Source of the DNA: an uncultured Pelagibacteraceae bacterium
GTDB taxonomy: Bacteria > Pseudomonadota > Alphaproteobacteria > Pelagibacterales > Pelagibacteraceae
Direction of reading: 5' to 3'
DNA length: 38,379 bases
Assembly (NCBI GenBank): GCA_902553695.1
Contig: CACDLR010000007.1
Span: 1 to 38,379 of the forward strand
Made by a program: the position numbers and the translations under genes. Position 1 is the first letter of the stretch; the number at the start of each line of letters is the position of its first letter. Below the pieces are notes generated by a model that was not told the origin of the DNA, did not search any database, and saw only the letters and a program-made list of their open reading frames with translations. This document shows, piece by piece, positions 24,719 through 33,445 of the stretch.

Positions 24719-25642
24719 TCAATTAAATTCTAAAAGTGCGTTAACATGTTCATTCGCACTTTCTGCAAGAGCATTAAGATCATAACCTCCTTCAAGAATA
24801 GAAACAACTTTGCCATTACAATACTCTTTTGTAGTCTCCAAAACTCTTCTTGTAATTTCATAATAATCTTTAGACTCTAAATTTAGTTGACATAAAGGAT
24901 CATCCTTGTGAGCATCAAAACCTGCAGACATTAGTATAAATTCAGGTTTAAATTCTTTTAGTCTCTTAAGCATATGTTCGTATGCATCGAAATATTCTCT
25001 AGAACTTATGCCAGCAGATAATGGAATATTCAAAGCATTATTGTGATCACCCTTTTCATGCTCAGTCCCACCTCCTGGATAGTATGGATATTGATGTAAG
25101 CTTGAGAAAAAAACATTCTCATTTGACTTAAGAATATCGTAAGTTCCATTTCCAAAATGGCAATCCCAATCTATCACTGCAACTTTTTTATATTTGTATT
25201 TAGAAATTAGATAGTTTGCAGCAACACCAATATTGTTTATTACACAAAAACCCATAGCTTTATCTTTTTTAGCATGATGGCCAGGAGGTCTTGTAACACA
25301 ATGAGCGGCTTCAAATTCTTTATTTTCAACACCATCGATAGCAGCTATTATTGAACCAACCGCATCAAATGTTGCATCTTTGCTTCCAGGTGAAACAACT
25401 GTATCACCATCTAAAAATACCAAACCTTCTTCAGGAAAAGCGTTTTCAACTTTGTCAATATAACTTGAAGAATGTGCTTGTTTAATAATATCTTTGTCAA
25501 AACTAGCTGGATTTTTCCAAATTAACTTTTTATTTTTTTTTAATGTTTCAAGTATTGATGTAACTCTTGAGATGCTTTCAGGGTGCCCAGAACCAGTATT
25601 ATGATTTAAAGAGGATTTGGATGTAATTATTGCTGTTTTCAT
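24719..25642 (-). CDS. Histone deacetylase-like family amidohydrolase
   Basis: HPESISRVTSILETLK...TRPPGHHAKKDKAMGFCVINNIGVAANYL...VAVIDWDCHFGNGTYDIL...SAGFDAHKDDPLC. Confidence 0.93.
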   Translation of the reverse strand: MKTAIITSKSSLNHNTGSGHPESISRVTSILETLKKNKKLIWKNPASFDKDIIKQAHSSSYIDKVENAFPEEGLVFLDGDTVVSPGSKDATFDAVGSIIAAIDGVENKEFEAAHCVTRPPGHHAKKDKAMGFCVINNIGVAANYLISKYKYKKVAVIDWDCHFGNGTYDILKSNENVFFSSLHQYPYYPGGGTEHEKGDHNNALNIPLSAGISSREYFDAYEHMLKRLKEFKPEFILMSAGFDAHKDDPLCQLNLESKDYYEITRRVLETTKEYCNGKVVSILEGGYDLNALAESANEHVNALLEFN

Positions 25643-26781
25643 TAAAAATAATTTTCTAAAATTTTATAATATATTTTAGTCAATTTTTTCAAATCTGAAA
25701 TTGGTGACCTCTCATCTACCATGTGAATAGTGGAGTTTCTTAATCCTAATTCTAATCTTGGGATTGAACCTAAAAATCTACTATCGCTTGTACCACCTCT
25801 ACAGTTTAATTTAGCCGAGTTACCTGTGACTTTTTTAACAATTTTTTTAACCATATAAATTTCTTTATTCGGCTTAGTATAAAAGGCCTCACCACTAACC
25901 CTATATTCTATTTTTGTTTTACATTTTTCTTTTTTGGCAACTGTATTAATTATCTTGCTTAGTTTTTTCTTTAAAGAAGATGATTTATGTTTCGAGTTAA
26001 ATCTTACATTAAATTTTGCACTCGCAGATTGGGGTACCACATTTTCAGATAAATTATCTACGTTTATTTTAGTAAACTCTAAATTAGATGGTGGCATAAA
26101 TTTAGTTCCATTATCTAAAGACGAACTTTTTAATTTTGATATTACTTTAGCTAATGCTGTACAAGGATTGATATAAGAGCCAGCAAATGCTGAGTGTCCA
26201 CTTTTTCCATATAACGTTACAATTCCATTCATAGATCCACGTCTTCCAATTCTTATTTCATCTCCAATTGATCTGTTTGAGGATGGTTCTCCTACTACAG
26301 AAAAATCTATTTTTTCCCCTCTTTTTCTGAGCTGTTTCATAACAGCTGGACATCCATAGCCTGTGGTTTCTTCATCAGCTGAAATAATAATTGAAATTGA
26401 TCCTTTAAATTTTTTGTTCTTAATAAAACTACTAACAGCACTAATCCAACAAGCAACCCCACCTTTCATATCTTGAGAACCCCGGCCATTTAAAAAACCA
26501 TTCTTTACAACTGCTTTGAATGGTGGAATTTTCCAATTGTTAAGATTTGTAACTACATCTGTATGTCCTAAGAAATTTATATGAGGTTTTGATTTACCAA
26601 ATCTAGCATATAAATTTAGGGCTGGCTTTAGTCCAGTTCCTTTTGATTTAATAATTGTACATTTAAAACCAATAGCAGTAAGTTTTCTTGATAAGAATTT
26701 CATTATACCCTTATCTTCAGTTTTAACTGTTGGAAATCTTATTAGCTCTTGAGCTAACTTTACTTCATTATAAGTTTTCAT
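25642..26781 (-). CDS. dapE: Succinyl-diaminopimelate desuccinylase
   Basis: INFLGHTDVVTNLNNWKIPPF...GRGSQDMKGGVACWISA...ISADEETTGYG; adjacent dapD. Confidence 0.92.
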   Translation of the reverse strand: MKTYNEVKLAQELIRFPTVKTEDKGIMKFLSRKLTAIGFKCTIIKSKGTGLKPALNLYARFGKSKPHINFLGHTDVVTNLNNWKIPPFKAVVKNGFLNGRGSQDMKGGVACWISAVSSFIKNKKFKGSISIIISADEETTGYGCPAVMKQLRKRGEKIDFSVVGEPSSNRSIGDEIRIGRRGSMNGIVTLYGKSGHSAFAGSYINPCTALAKVISKLKSSSLDNGTKFMPPSNLEFTKINVDNLSENVVPQSASAKFNVRFNSKHKSSSLKKKLSKIINTVAKKEKCKTKIEYRVSGEAFYTKPNKEIYMVKKIVKKVTGNSAKLNCRGGTSDSRFLGSIPRLELGLRNSTIHMVDERSPISDLKKLTKIYYKILENYF

Positions 26782-26783
26782 TG

Positions 26784-27605
26784 TTAATCTCTTAATAGAT
26801 CATTAAGGCTAGTTTTTGATCTAGTTTTTTCGTCGACAGTTTTAATTATTACCGCACAATATAATGATGGCATACCAGGTTTCTTTGATGGCATTGCTCC
26901 AGGTACAACAACACTGCCCTCTGGCACTTCTCCCATTATAACTTCACCAGTATCACGCCGAATTAATTTTGTTGAAGCACCTAAAAAAACACCCATCGAA
27001 ATAACACTATTTTTTCGCACAATGACCCCCTCGACGACCTCACTTCTAGCTCCAATGAAACAATTATCTTCAATTATCGTTGGACCTGCTTGAACGGGTT
27101 CCAACACACCACCAATTCCAACTCCACCACTTAAGTGGCAATTTTTTCCAACTTGTGCACCCGAACCAACAGTTGACCAAGTATCGACCATCGTACCGCT
27201 GTCAACATAACATCCTATGTTTAAAAATGATGGCATTAAAACGCATCCAGGTGCAACGAAACATCCTTTTCGAGTCATGCCATTTGGAACATATCTAAAT
27301 CCTGCTCTCTTATGATCTTCCTCAGTCCACCCTGCAGTTTTAAAGCCAACCTTATCATACCATACTGAATATGGCCCCGACGTCGTGGTCATTTTATTAG
27401 TTCTAAAAGATAATAGAATTGCTTTTTTTGCAGTTTGGTTGGTTACCCATTTTCCATCTGATTGTCTGTTCGCAACCCTTATCTTTCCTTGATCCAAATT
27501 TTCAATTGTCTCATTTACTGCATCAATAATGCTTTTATCTGAATCTGGAGAAATATCTTTTCTGTTCTCCCAAGCTTCATTTATAATTTTTTCTATATCG
27601 CTCAT
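26784..27605 (-). CDS. dapD: Tetrahydrodipicolinate N-succinyltransferase
   Basis: [68 protein letters not shown]; hexapeptide repeats. Confidence 0.97.
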   Translation of the reverse strand: MSDIEKIINEAWENRKDISPDSDKSIIDAVNETIENLDQGKIRVANRQSDGKWVTNQTAKKAILLSFRTNKMTTTSGPYSVWYDKVGFKTAGWTEEDHKRAGFRYVPNGMTRKGCFVAPGCVLMPSFLNIGCYVDSGTMVDTWSTVGSGAQVGKNCHLSGGVGIGGVLEPVQAGPTIIEDNCFIGARSEVVEGVIVRKNSVISMGVFLGASTKLIRRDTGEVIMGEVPEGSVVVPGAMPSKKPGMPSLYCAVIIKTVDEKTRSKTSLNDLLRD

Positions 27606-27609
27606 AATT

Positions 27610-28299
27610 TTATTGTTCTTTTAATAACCTTATTTTTTTTAAAAATAAAGCAAGATTATCAATTTTATAATCTACTACATCTTTATATTTATCAATATCA
27701 TTTATTGGCTCATCATTGCTAAACCAAACTTTAATCATATTTTTTGCTGTCTCAGATGTGAGATTTTTACAAATATCCTCTACATAAACAGTTTCTTCGT
27801 TTGTGGGTATCTTAAACCTATCACATAATAATTTAAGAGATTCAGCGTTTGGTTTTGGTTTGAAGTTAAAATCTACAATATCCATGATTTTTCCCTCAAA
27901 TAAATCATCTATCCCTATTTTTTTCATACAGTTTAAGGCGTGTTCTCTACTACCATTTGTTGCACAGTATGCTTTTAGATTAAGTTTTAATAATTCTTCT
28001 CGAAGCTCAAAATCTTTCTCAAGACAATCGTAATTAATTGTATGAACAAATTTTAAAAATTCATGAGCATCAATTTTATCTGGGTGATTAATCAGAAGAC
28101 CATTTAATGAGGTGTCATGTTTATAAAAATAGTCAGATTGAATTTCTTTTGCTTTAGTTTTATCAATTCCAAGCTTAAGTGCAATAAAGTCTGTCATTCT
28201 AGCTGATACCTGACCAAATAGAGTTTTTAAATATTTTGGATGATATACACAACCATCCATATCTAGAATTAGATATTTTACTTTTTTTAGATCTTTCAT
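27610..28299 (-). CDS. HAD-superfamily hydrolase, pyrimidine 5'-nucleotidase type
   Basis: [16 protein letters not shown]...; position between dapD and argB matches alphaproteobacterial neighbours. Confidence 0.8.
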   Translation of the reverse strand: MKDLKKVKYLILDMDGCVYHPKYLKTLFGQVSARMTDFIALKLGIDKTKAKEIQSDYFYKHDTSLNGLLINHPDKIDAHEFLKFVHTINYDCLEKDFELREELLKLNLKAYCATNGSREHALNCMKKIGIDDLFEGKIMDIVDFNFKPKPNAESLKLLCDRFKIPTNEETVYVEDICKNLTSETAKNMIKVWFSNDEPINDIDKYKDVVDYKIDNLALFLKKIRLLKEQ

Positions 28300-29141
28300 T
28301 TTCTGATTAACGTTCCTGCGCCCTTATCAGAAAAAATCTCAAATAAGATTGAATGAGGTTTTCTGCCATCGACAATTACCACACCTGTAACCCCGTTATT
28401 AACAGCATCAAGAACAGTATTAACTTTAGGTATCATTCCTCCTGTTATAGTCTCGTCTTCAATCATTTTTAAGATTTCAGATGAAGTAACTTCTTCTATT
28501 AATTTTTTATGTTTATCTAATACGCCTTCTATATTTGTCATTAAAATCAATCGTCTTGCCTTCAGAGATTTGGCTACCGCACCAGCCGCTGTATCTCCAT
28601 TAATATTATACGTTTGATTATCTTTTAAGCCCAAAGGAGAGATAATAGGGACTACATTTTTTTCTAATATATTATTAATTGTATCATTATTAATTTTATT
28701 TGGTTTTCCAACAAATCCGAGTTCTTTAGATTCTGGAACAACTTCTATAACACTGTTTTCTTTAGTGTGGATAGAAATTGCTTGAGTATCCTTTTTTTTT
28801 AGTGAGTCCACAATATCTTTATTAAAATCAATTAAGACATCCTCAACTATATTTATAATTTTTTCATCAGTAACTCTTAGACCTTTTATAAATTTAGATT
28901 GAATATTTGATTTATCCAACTCTCTTTTAATTCTTGGTCCACCTCCATGAATTACCACAATTGATAAACCTAGTTTATTTAATACACTTATATCTTCGAT
29001 AAAATTGTTGAATATATTTCTATCTATAAAAACATTTCCTCCGTATTTAATAACTATTAAGTCATTTTTATATTTATCAATATATTTATTTACTTCATTG
29101 ATGGAGGGTCCATCTATGGGAAGCAAATCTTCTATTTTCAT
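28296..29141 (-). CDS. argB: Acetylglutamate kinase
   Basis: LIVIKYGGNVF...IVVIHGGGPRIKREL...NINGDTAAGAVAKSLKARRLILMTNIEGV...GGMIPKV. Confidence 0.95.
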   Translation of the reverse strand: MKIEDLLPIDGPSINEVNKYIDKYKNDLIVIKYGGNVFIDRNIFNNFIEDISVLNKLGLSIVVIHGGGPRIKRELDKSNIQSKFIKGLRVTDEKIINIVEDVLIDFNKDIVDSLKKKDTQAISIHTKENSVIEVVPESKELGFVGKPNKINNDTINNILEKNVVPIISPLGLKDNQTYNINGDTAAGAVAKSLKARRLILMTNIEGVLDKHKKLIEEVTSSEILKMIEDETITGGMIPKVNTVLDAVNNGVTGVVIVDGRKPHSILFEIFSDKGAGTLIRK

Positions 29142-29144
29142 TTT

Positions 29145-30827
29145 TTATACTTGAGTTTTTACAGTTACAGATCTCATGATCACAACCTGCTGCATCATTG
29201 TGAAAATATTGTTAAAAGTCCAATAAATAACCAATCCACTTGGAAATGGAGCTAATATTACAGTTAAAAATAATGGAAAGAACATAAATATCTTTGCTTG
29301 AATTGGGTCTGGTGGCGCAGGATTAAGTTTCTGTTGTGCCCACATACTAAGACCCATTAGGCACGGAAACGCCCCAATTATTAAAAATGATGGTGGGTCC
29401 CAAGGAATTAATCCAAACAAGTTAAAAATTGAGGTGGGGTCACGTTCTGATAAATCAGAAATCCAACCATAAAATGGCTGATGTCTCATCTCGATAGTAA
29501 CAAATAACATTTTATAAATTGCAAAGAAGAACGGGATCTGGAGCATAATCGGCGCGCACCCTGATAGGGGATTTACCTTCTCACGCTTATATAATGACAT
29601 CATTTCCTGTTGAAGTTTGACTTTATCTTCCTTGTGTAATTCCTTAAGCCTTTGCATCTCCGGCTGTAATAGCTTCATACGCTGCATTGATCGAAATGAC
29701 ATGTTAGCAAGTGGAAAAAATACTATTCTTATACATATAGTGATTAAAATAATTGCTATTCCAAAATTTCCTGTAAGTTTAAAGAAATAATCAATTGCAA
29801 AGAACAAAGGTTTTACTAACCAGTAGAACCAGCCCCAATCAATAACTAAATCAAATTTACTTATGTTTTGGTTTTCTGCGTATCCATCAATAATATCAAC
29901 CTCTTTTGCAGCAACAATTACTTTAAAGTTATTTGATTTGGTTTCATTTGCACCAACTACAGTTGGTTTATTTTCTATAAAACTTGCTTTAAATTTATTT
30001 TTGTAATCAAAATCAGCTCTGAAAGACTTATTTTCTTGAGGTATTATGCTGGCAACCCAGTATTTATCAACTATAGCAACATATCCTTCATTAGCATTTT
30101 TAGAGTAGGATTTTTCTTCGATGTCGTCATAATCTTCTTCTACCAAATCTCCATCAAATACACCCAATAAACCTTCATGAAGTATATAGAAATTTGTTAC
30201 TTCTGGTGCAGTATTTCTTATTACTTGTCCATAAGGATAAAAATTATAAGTTTTTTCAGAATTATTAGTTATTTTTTGTTCAATGTTGAATAAAAATTTA
30301 TCATCCAATTTAATTATTTTTTCAAATGTTATGTTATTATTAGTCCATTTTAATTTAACTGGAGAATTTGGAGTAAGTTTATTATTTCCTTCAACTTCCC
30401 AAACCGTTTTATTATTAGGAGTTTCAATTTCATTATTATTAATCGCCCAACCTGAGTCTATATAATAGCCAGTTTTAATTTCTTTTGGATTTAAAAGGGT
30501 GACTCTTTCATCACTATCAACTGTGGTTGTGTAATTTTTAAAAGTTAAATCATCGATTACTGCACCAGTTAAAGAAATTGAACCAACTATATTTTCATTT
30601 TCAAATATTATCCTATTTGTTTCATTTAACGCATTCTCTCGCGTTATTAATTTTATTTCTTCATTTTCAATTAATTTAGGAGCATCCTCGTTTTGTATAA
30701 GTTCATTTTTTTCTTTTTGTAATTGTTCTTCTTTAATTTCTTGTGGAGAAGGAGCAAAGAAGAGTCCGTAGAGAATAATAACAGCAGCACTTAAGGAGAC
30801 AGCAGCCAGCGTATTTTTTAAGTCCAT
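29145..30827 (-). CDS. yidC: Membrane protein insertase YidC
   Basis: C-terminal FGIAIILITICIRIVFFPLANMSFRSMQRMKLLQPEM...NPLSGCAPIMLQIPFFFAIYKML; rpmH-rnpA-yidD-yidC order. Confidence 0.97.
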   Translation of the reverse strand: MDLKNTLAAVSLSAAVIILYGLFFAPSPQEIKEEQLQKEKNELIQNEDAPKLIENEEIKLITRENALNETNRIIFENENIVGSISLTGAVIDDLTFKNYTTTVDSDERVTLLNPKEIKTGYYIDSGWAINNNEIETPNNKTVWEVEGNNKLTPNSPVKLKWTNNNITFEKIIKLDDKFLFNIEQKITNNSEKTYNFYPYGQVIRNTAPEVTNFYILHEGLLGVFDGDLVEEDYDDIEEKSYSKNANEGYVAIVDKYWVASIIPQENKSFRADFDYKNKFKASFIENKPTVVGANETKSNNFKVIVAAKEVDIIDGYAENQNISKFDLVIDWGWFYWLVKPLFFAIDYFFKLTGNFGIAIILITICIRIVFFPLANMSFRSMQRMKLLQPEMQRLKELHKEDKVKLQQEMMSLYKREKVNPLSGCAPIMLQIPFFFAIYKMLFVTIEMRHQPFYGWISDLSERDPTSIFNLFGLIPWDPPSFLIIGAFPCLMGLSMWAQQKLNPAPPDPIQAKIFMFFPLFLTVILAPFPSGLVIYWTFNNIFTMMQQVVIMRSVTVKTQV

Positions 30828-31051
30828 TAATTTTTACCTTTTTTAACAGGATCATAACCATGACCACCAAGAGGATGACATGATAAAATTCTTTTTGTTC
30901 CTTTTATAGCTCCTTTAATAACGCCATATTCATTTAAACAATCTATAAAATACTCAGAACAAGTAGGAAGGTATCTACAGCTTGGACCGAGAATAGGTGA
31001 TAAAATTAACTTATAAATTTTAATTAGAGAAATAATTAAATTTTTAATCAT
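30827..31051 (-). CDS. yidD: Membrane protein insertion efficiency factor YidD
   Basis: YKLILSPILGPSCRYLPTCSEYFIDCLNEYGVIKGAIKGTKRILSCHPLGGHGYDPV. Confidence 0.95.
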   Translation of the reverse strand: MIKNLIISLIKIYKLILSPILGPSCRYLPTCSEYFIDCLNEYGVIKGAIKGTKRILSCHPLGGHGYDPVKKGKN

Positions 31052-31389
31052 CTTACTTTTGTTAAATCCTTAAATATTGAGTCTTTTATCATTTTATAAT
31101 TAGCATCATAGATATTTTTTTTTGCAATAAATAAATATGAATAATTAAGGTTCATGTTTATCGTTTTAATAGCATCTCTCAAGATAGACCTCATACGTCT
31201 CTTTATCCGATTTCTAAAAACTGCATTTCCTATTTTTTTCTTTGTTACAATAGCCACATTGAGCATTTTATTATTTTTAGAGGAAATTTTTTTTATAAAA
31301 ATTGTTGAATAGGAGTTAGAAATTTTTCTACCATTTAGTAAATTTTTAAAATCCTCACTCTTTGAAAGACTTAAGATCTTGCTCTTCAT
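31048..31389 (-). CDS. rnpA: Ribonuclease P protein component
   Basis: LNVAIVTKKKIGNAVFRNRIKRRMRSILRDA matches the RnpA signature; directly after rpmH. Confidence 0.93.
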   Translation of the reverse strand: MKSKILSLSKSEDFKNLLNGRKISNSYSTIFIKKISSKNNKMLNVAIVTKKKIGNAVFRNRIKRRMRSILRDAIKTINMNLNYSYLFIAKKNIYDANYKMIKDSIFKDLTKVR

Positions 31390-31526
31390 TAAAGGGCTAG
31401 ACGTTTTCTTCCCTTACGTCTACGGTTTTTTAGGACTTTAGCTCTTTTCCTAGTAGACATTCTAGATCTGAAGCCATGCTTTCTTCTACGCTTCTTTCGA
31501 GAAGTGGGGTTCCAAGTTCTTTTCAT
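31389..31526 (-). CDS. rpmH: 50S ribosomal protein L34 (missing from the supplied ORF track)
   Basis: Translated by eye: MKRTWNPTSRKKRRRKHGFRSRMSTRKRAKVLKNRRRKGRKRLAL*, 45 aa; TAATG overlap with rnpA. Confidence 0.97.
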   Translation of the reverse strand: MKRTWNPTSRKKRRRKHGFRSRMSTRKRAKVLKNRRRKGRKRLAL

Positions 31527-31606
31527 TTGATTTACCTATATTTAAAATTTTGTTCTTATAGAAAATAAAACTATATAAGTACAGGTAATTTTAATAAATT
31601 ATTATT

Positions 31607-32323
31607 ATGAACAACACAAAAAATATCAAAATAATTCTCGGAATTACTTACATATTGATAATTTCAATTTTTTTATGGTTTTTTTTTCAGAATTTTACAA
31701 TTCAAGACTTTACTAGTTATGAATTAATAAAAGAGAATAGGAATACTTTAGAAGGAATTAAAAATAAAAATATATTCTTATCAAGTTTATTATTTTTCTT
31801 TGGTACGATCATTTGGGTTCTTCTTTTGGGATTTGGCTCACCTATATTTTTAGTTGGAGGTTTCATATTTGGAAAAGTGCTTGGCACTTTTCTTGTAGTT
31901 TTTGGTTTATCAACTGGTGCTACACTTTTGTATATTTTTGCAAACTTTTTTTTTAAAGATATTATTAAAGAAAAATTTTCTAGTAGATTTTATAATCTAA
32001 CTGAAAAATTTAAAAAAAATGAATTTGTATTTTTTTTAGTGTACAGGTTTGTTGGGGGAATTCCTTTTTTTATTAGTAATATTTTACCAACATTATTTAA
32101 CATCAAAGTAAAAAATTTCTTTTTTGGGTCAGTAATTGGAATGGCACCACAGCTATTTGTTGGTGTATCACTAGGTGCAGGGCTAAATAAAATTTTGGAA
32201 GAAAACCAAGATCCACCAACCTTTTTTGAATTAATTTTAACACCTGATATTTATATTCCAATTGTTGGAATGATAATTCTAGTATTAATTGCTATTTACT
32301 TAAGAAAGTTTTTTTTAAAATAG
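31607..32323 (+). CDS. TVP38/TMEM64 (DedA-like/VTT) family membrane protein
   Basis: GSPIFLVGGFIFGKVLGTFLVVFGLSTGATLLYIFANFF...YRFVGGIPFFISNILPTLFNIKVKNFFFGSVIGMAPQLFVGVSLG. Confidence 0.85.
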   Translation: MNNTKNIKIILGITYILIISIFLWFFFQNFTIQDFTSYELIKENRNTLEGIKNKNIFLSSLLFFFGTIIWVLLLGFGSPIFLVGGFIFGKVLGTFLVVFGLSTGATLLYIFANFFFKDIIKEKFSSRFYNLTEKFKKNEFVFFLVYRFVGGIPFFISNILPTLFNIKVKNFFFGSVIGMAPQLFVGVSLGAGLNKILEENQDPPTFFELILTPDIYIPIVGMIILVLIAIYLRKFFLK

Positions 32324-32324
32324 C

Positions 32325-32398
32325 TGGTGCCCCGACCCAGAATCTAACTGGATTCTACGATTTACCATACCGTTGTTTTGACATTAAACTACCGGGGC
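32325..32398 (-). tRNA. Divergent tRNA-Thr(GGU)-like gene, CCA encoded
   Basis: Minus strand folds as GCCCCGG TA GTTT-AATGTCA-AAAC A ACGGT-ATGGTAA-ATCGT AGAA TCCAG-TTAGATT-CTGGG TCGGGGC A CCA. All four stems pair; anticodon GGT with U33; T loop TTAGATT and D loop AATGTCA are non-canonical. Confidence 0.82.
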
Positions 32399-32409
32399 CT
32401 TTTTTTAGT

Positions 32410-32438
32410 AGAATAATAGATAAAACTCAATTTGACAA
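32410..32438 (-). promoter_or_regulatory. Putative promoter for the minus-strand tRNA-Thr
   Basis: Minus strand TTGTCA (32438-32433) - N17 - TATTCT (32415-32410), 11 bp before the tRNA 5' end. Confidence 0.45.
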
Positions 32439-32459
32439 ACTTCCACCTTAATTTATAAG
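32432..32459 (+). promoter_or_regulatory. Putative promoter for the 32483 gene
   Basis: TTGACA (32432-32437) - N16 - TATAAG (32454-32459), 23 bp before ATG 32483. Confidence 0.45.
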
Positions 32460-32482
32460 TAATTTAGACATTGGTAAGTATC

Positions 32483-32782
32483 ATGAAAATTTATACAAAA
32501 ATAATTCTAGATAAAGATAATAATTTAATTGAAGAAAAATTCTTCAATTATGAAGGTACAATTTCTCACTGTGGGATACACTATTCATACAAAAATGAAC
32601 GTCCCAAAAAAGCTATGGAAAAACAAGCTAGGAGAGAAAAAAAGCTAAAAGAAAAAAGAGAAAAGAAACAAGCCAAAGCATTAGAAAAAGGTATCCAACC
32701 AAAAGAACTAAAAAAGGATGAGACTATACCTCTAGATACTGTGATCACACTAGATCACTTAACGAACCCAGACAAAAAATAG
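32483..32782 (+). CDS. Lys/Glu-rich hypothetical protein
   Basis: MKIYTKIILDKDNNLIEEKFFNYEGTISHCG...; ATG at 32483 preferred over the TTG at 32471 used in the ORF track. Confidence 0.6.
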   Translation: MKIYTKIILDKDNNLIEEKFFNYEGTISHCGIHYSYKNERPKKAMEKQARREKKLKEKREKKQAKALEKGIQPKELKKDETIPLDTVITLDHLTNPDKK

Positions 32783-32789
32783 TAAAGTC

Positions 32790-32918
32790 ATGAATAAAAA
32801 AAGAAAGCCCTCAGAGCCTGAGCTTGAAAATGCGTTAAGAAAAAATCTAAAAAAAAGAAAAATTTTGCAAAAAAAAATTATAAAAAAAAATGATTCTAAG
32901 CGACAAACAAATAACTAA
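32790..32918 (+). CDS. Small basic ORF (42 aa) overlapping the dcd start
   Basis: MNKKRKPSEPELENALRKNLKKRKILQKKIIKKNDSKRQTNN*, between the 32483 gene and dcd. Confidence 0.4.
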   Translation: MNKKRKPSEPELENALRKNLKKRKILQKKIIKKNDSKRQTNN

Positions 32919-33441
32919 ACTTGCAGTAGAGCAAGAAATGATATCACCTTTTGTAAACAAAAGTGTTTCAAAAGGAATAAGTCATGGGCTTAATTCTTTT
33001 GGTTACGATCTAAGATGTGGCTCAGAGTTTAAAATATTTACAAATATAAAAGGTGCGACTGCAGATCCTAAAAATTTTAGTGAGGATAATTTTATTACTG
33101 TAAATGGCGAGAACTCAATTTTAATACCGCCTAATTCTTTTGCACTAGCAAGTAGTTTAGAATATTTTAAAATGCCACGTAATGTAACAGGTCTAGTAAC
33201 TGCAAAATCTACATATGCTAGGTGTGGTTTAGGTGTACCACCAACCGTACTTGAGGCTGGTTGGCAAGGAAATTTAGTACTAGAGTTTTCAAATCACACA
33301 AGTAATTCAATAAGATTATATGCTAATAGTGGAGCAGCTCAGATTTTGTTTTTTCAAGGAGAACAACCAGACGTATCCTACGCCGATAGAAATGGGAAAT
33401 ATAATTTTCAAACAGGAATTACTCTAGCAAAATCAAAATAA
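32890..33441 (+). CDS. dcd: dCTP deaminase
   Basis: MILSDKQITKLA...GLNSFGYDLRCGSEFKIF...GLVTAKSTYARCGLGVPPTVLEAGWQGNLVLEFSN. Confidence 0.95.
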   Translation: MILSDKQITKLAVEQEMISPFVNKSVSKGISHGLNSFGYDLRCGSEFKIFTNIKGATADPKNFSEDNFITVNGENSILIPPNSFALASSLEYFKMPRNVTGLVTAKSTYARCGLGVPPTVLEAGWQGNLVLEFSNHTSNSIRLYANSGAAQILFFQGEQPDVSYADRNGKYNFQTGITLAKSK

Positions 33442-33445
33442 AATA

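Noticed and set aside
31527-31606. TTACCT...AGGTAA inverted repeat between rpmH and the TVP38 gene as an operator
   Set aside because: Only 6 bp at wide spacing in AT-rich DNA; not distinguishable from chance without comparison.
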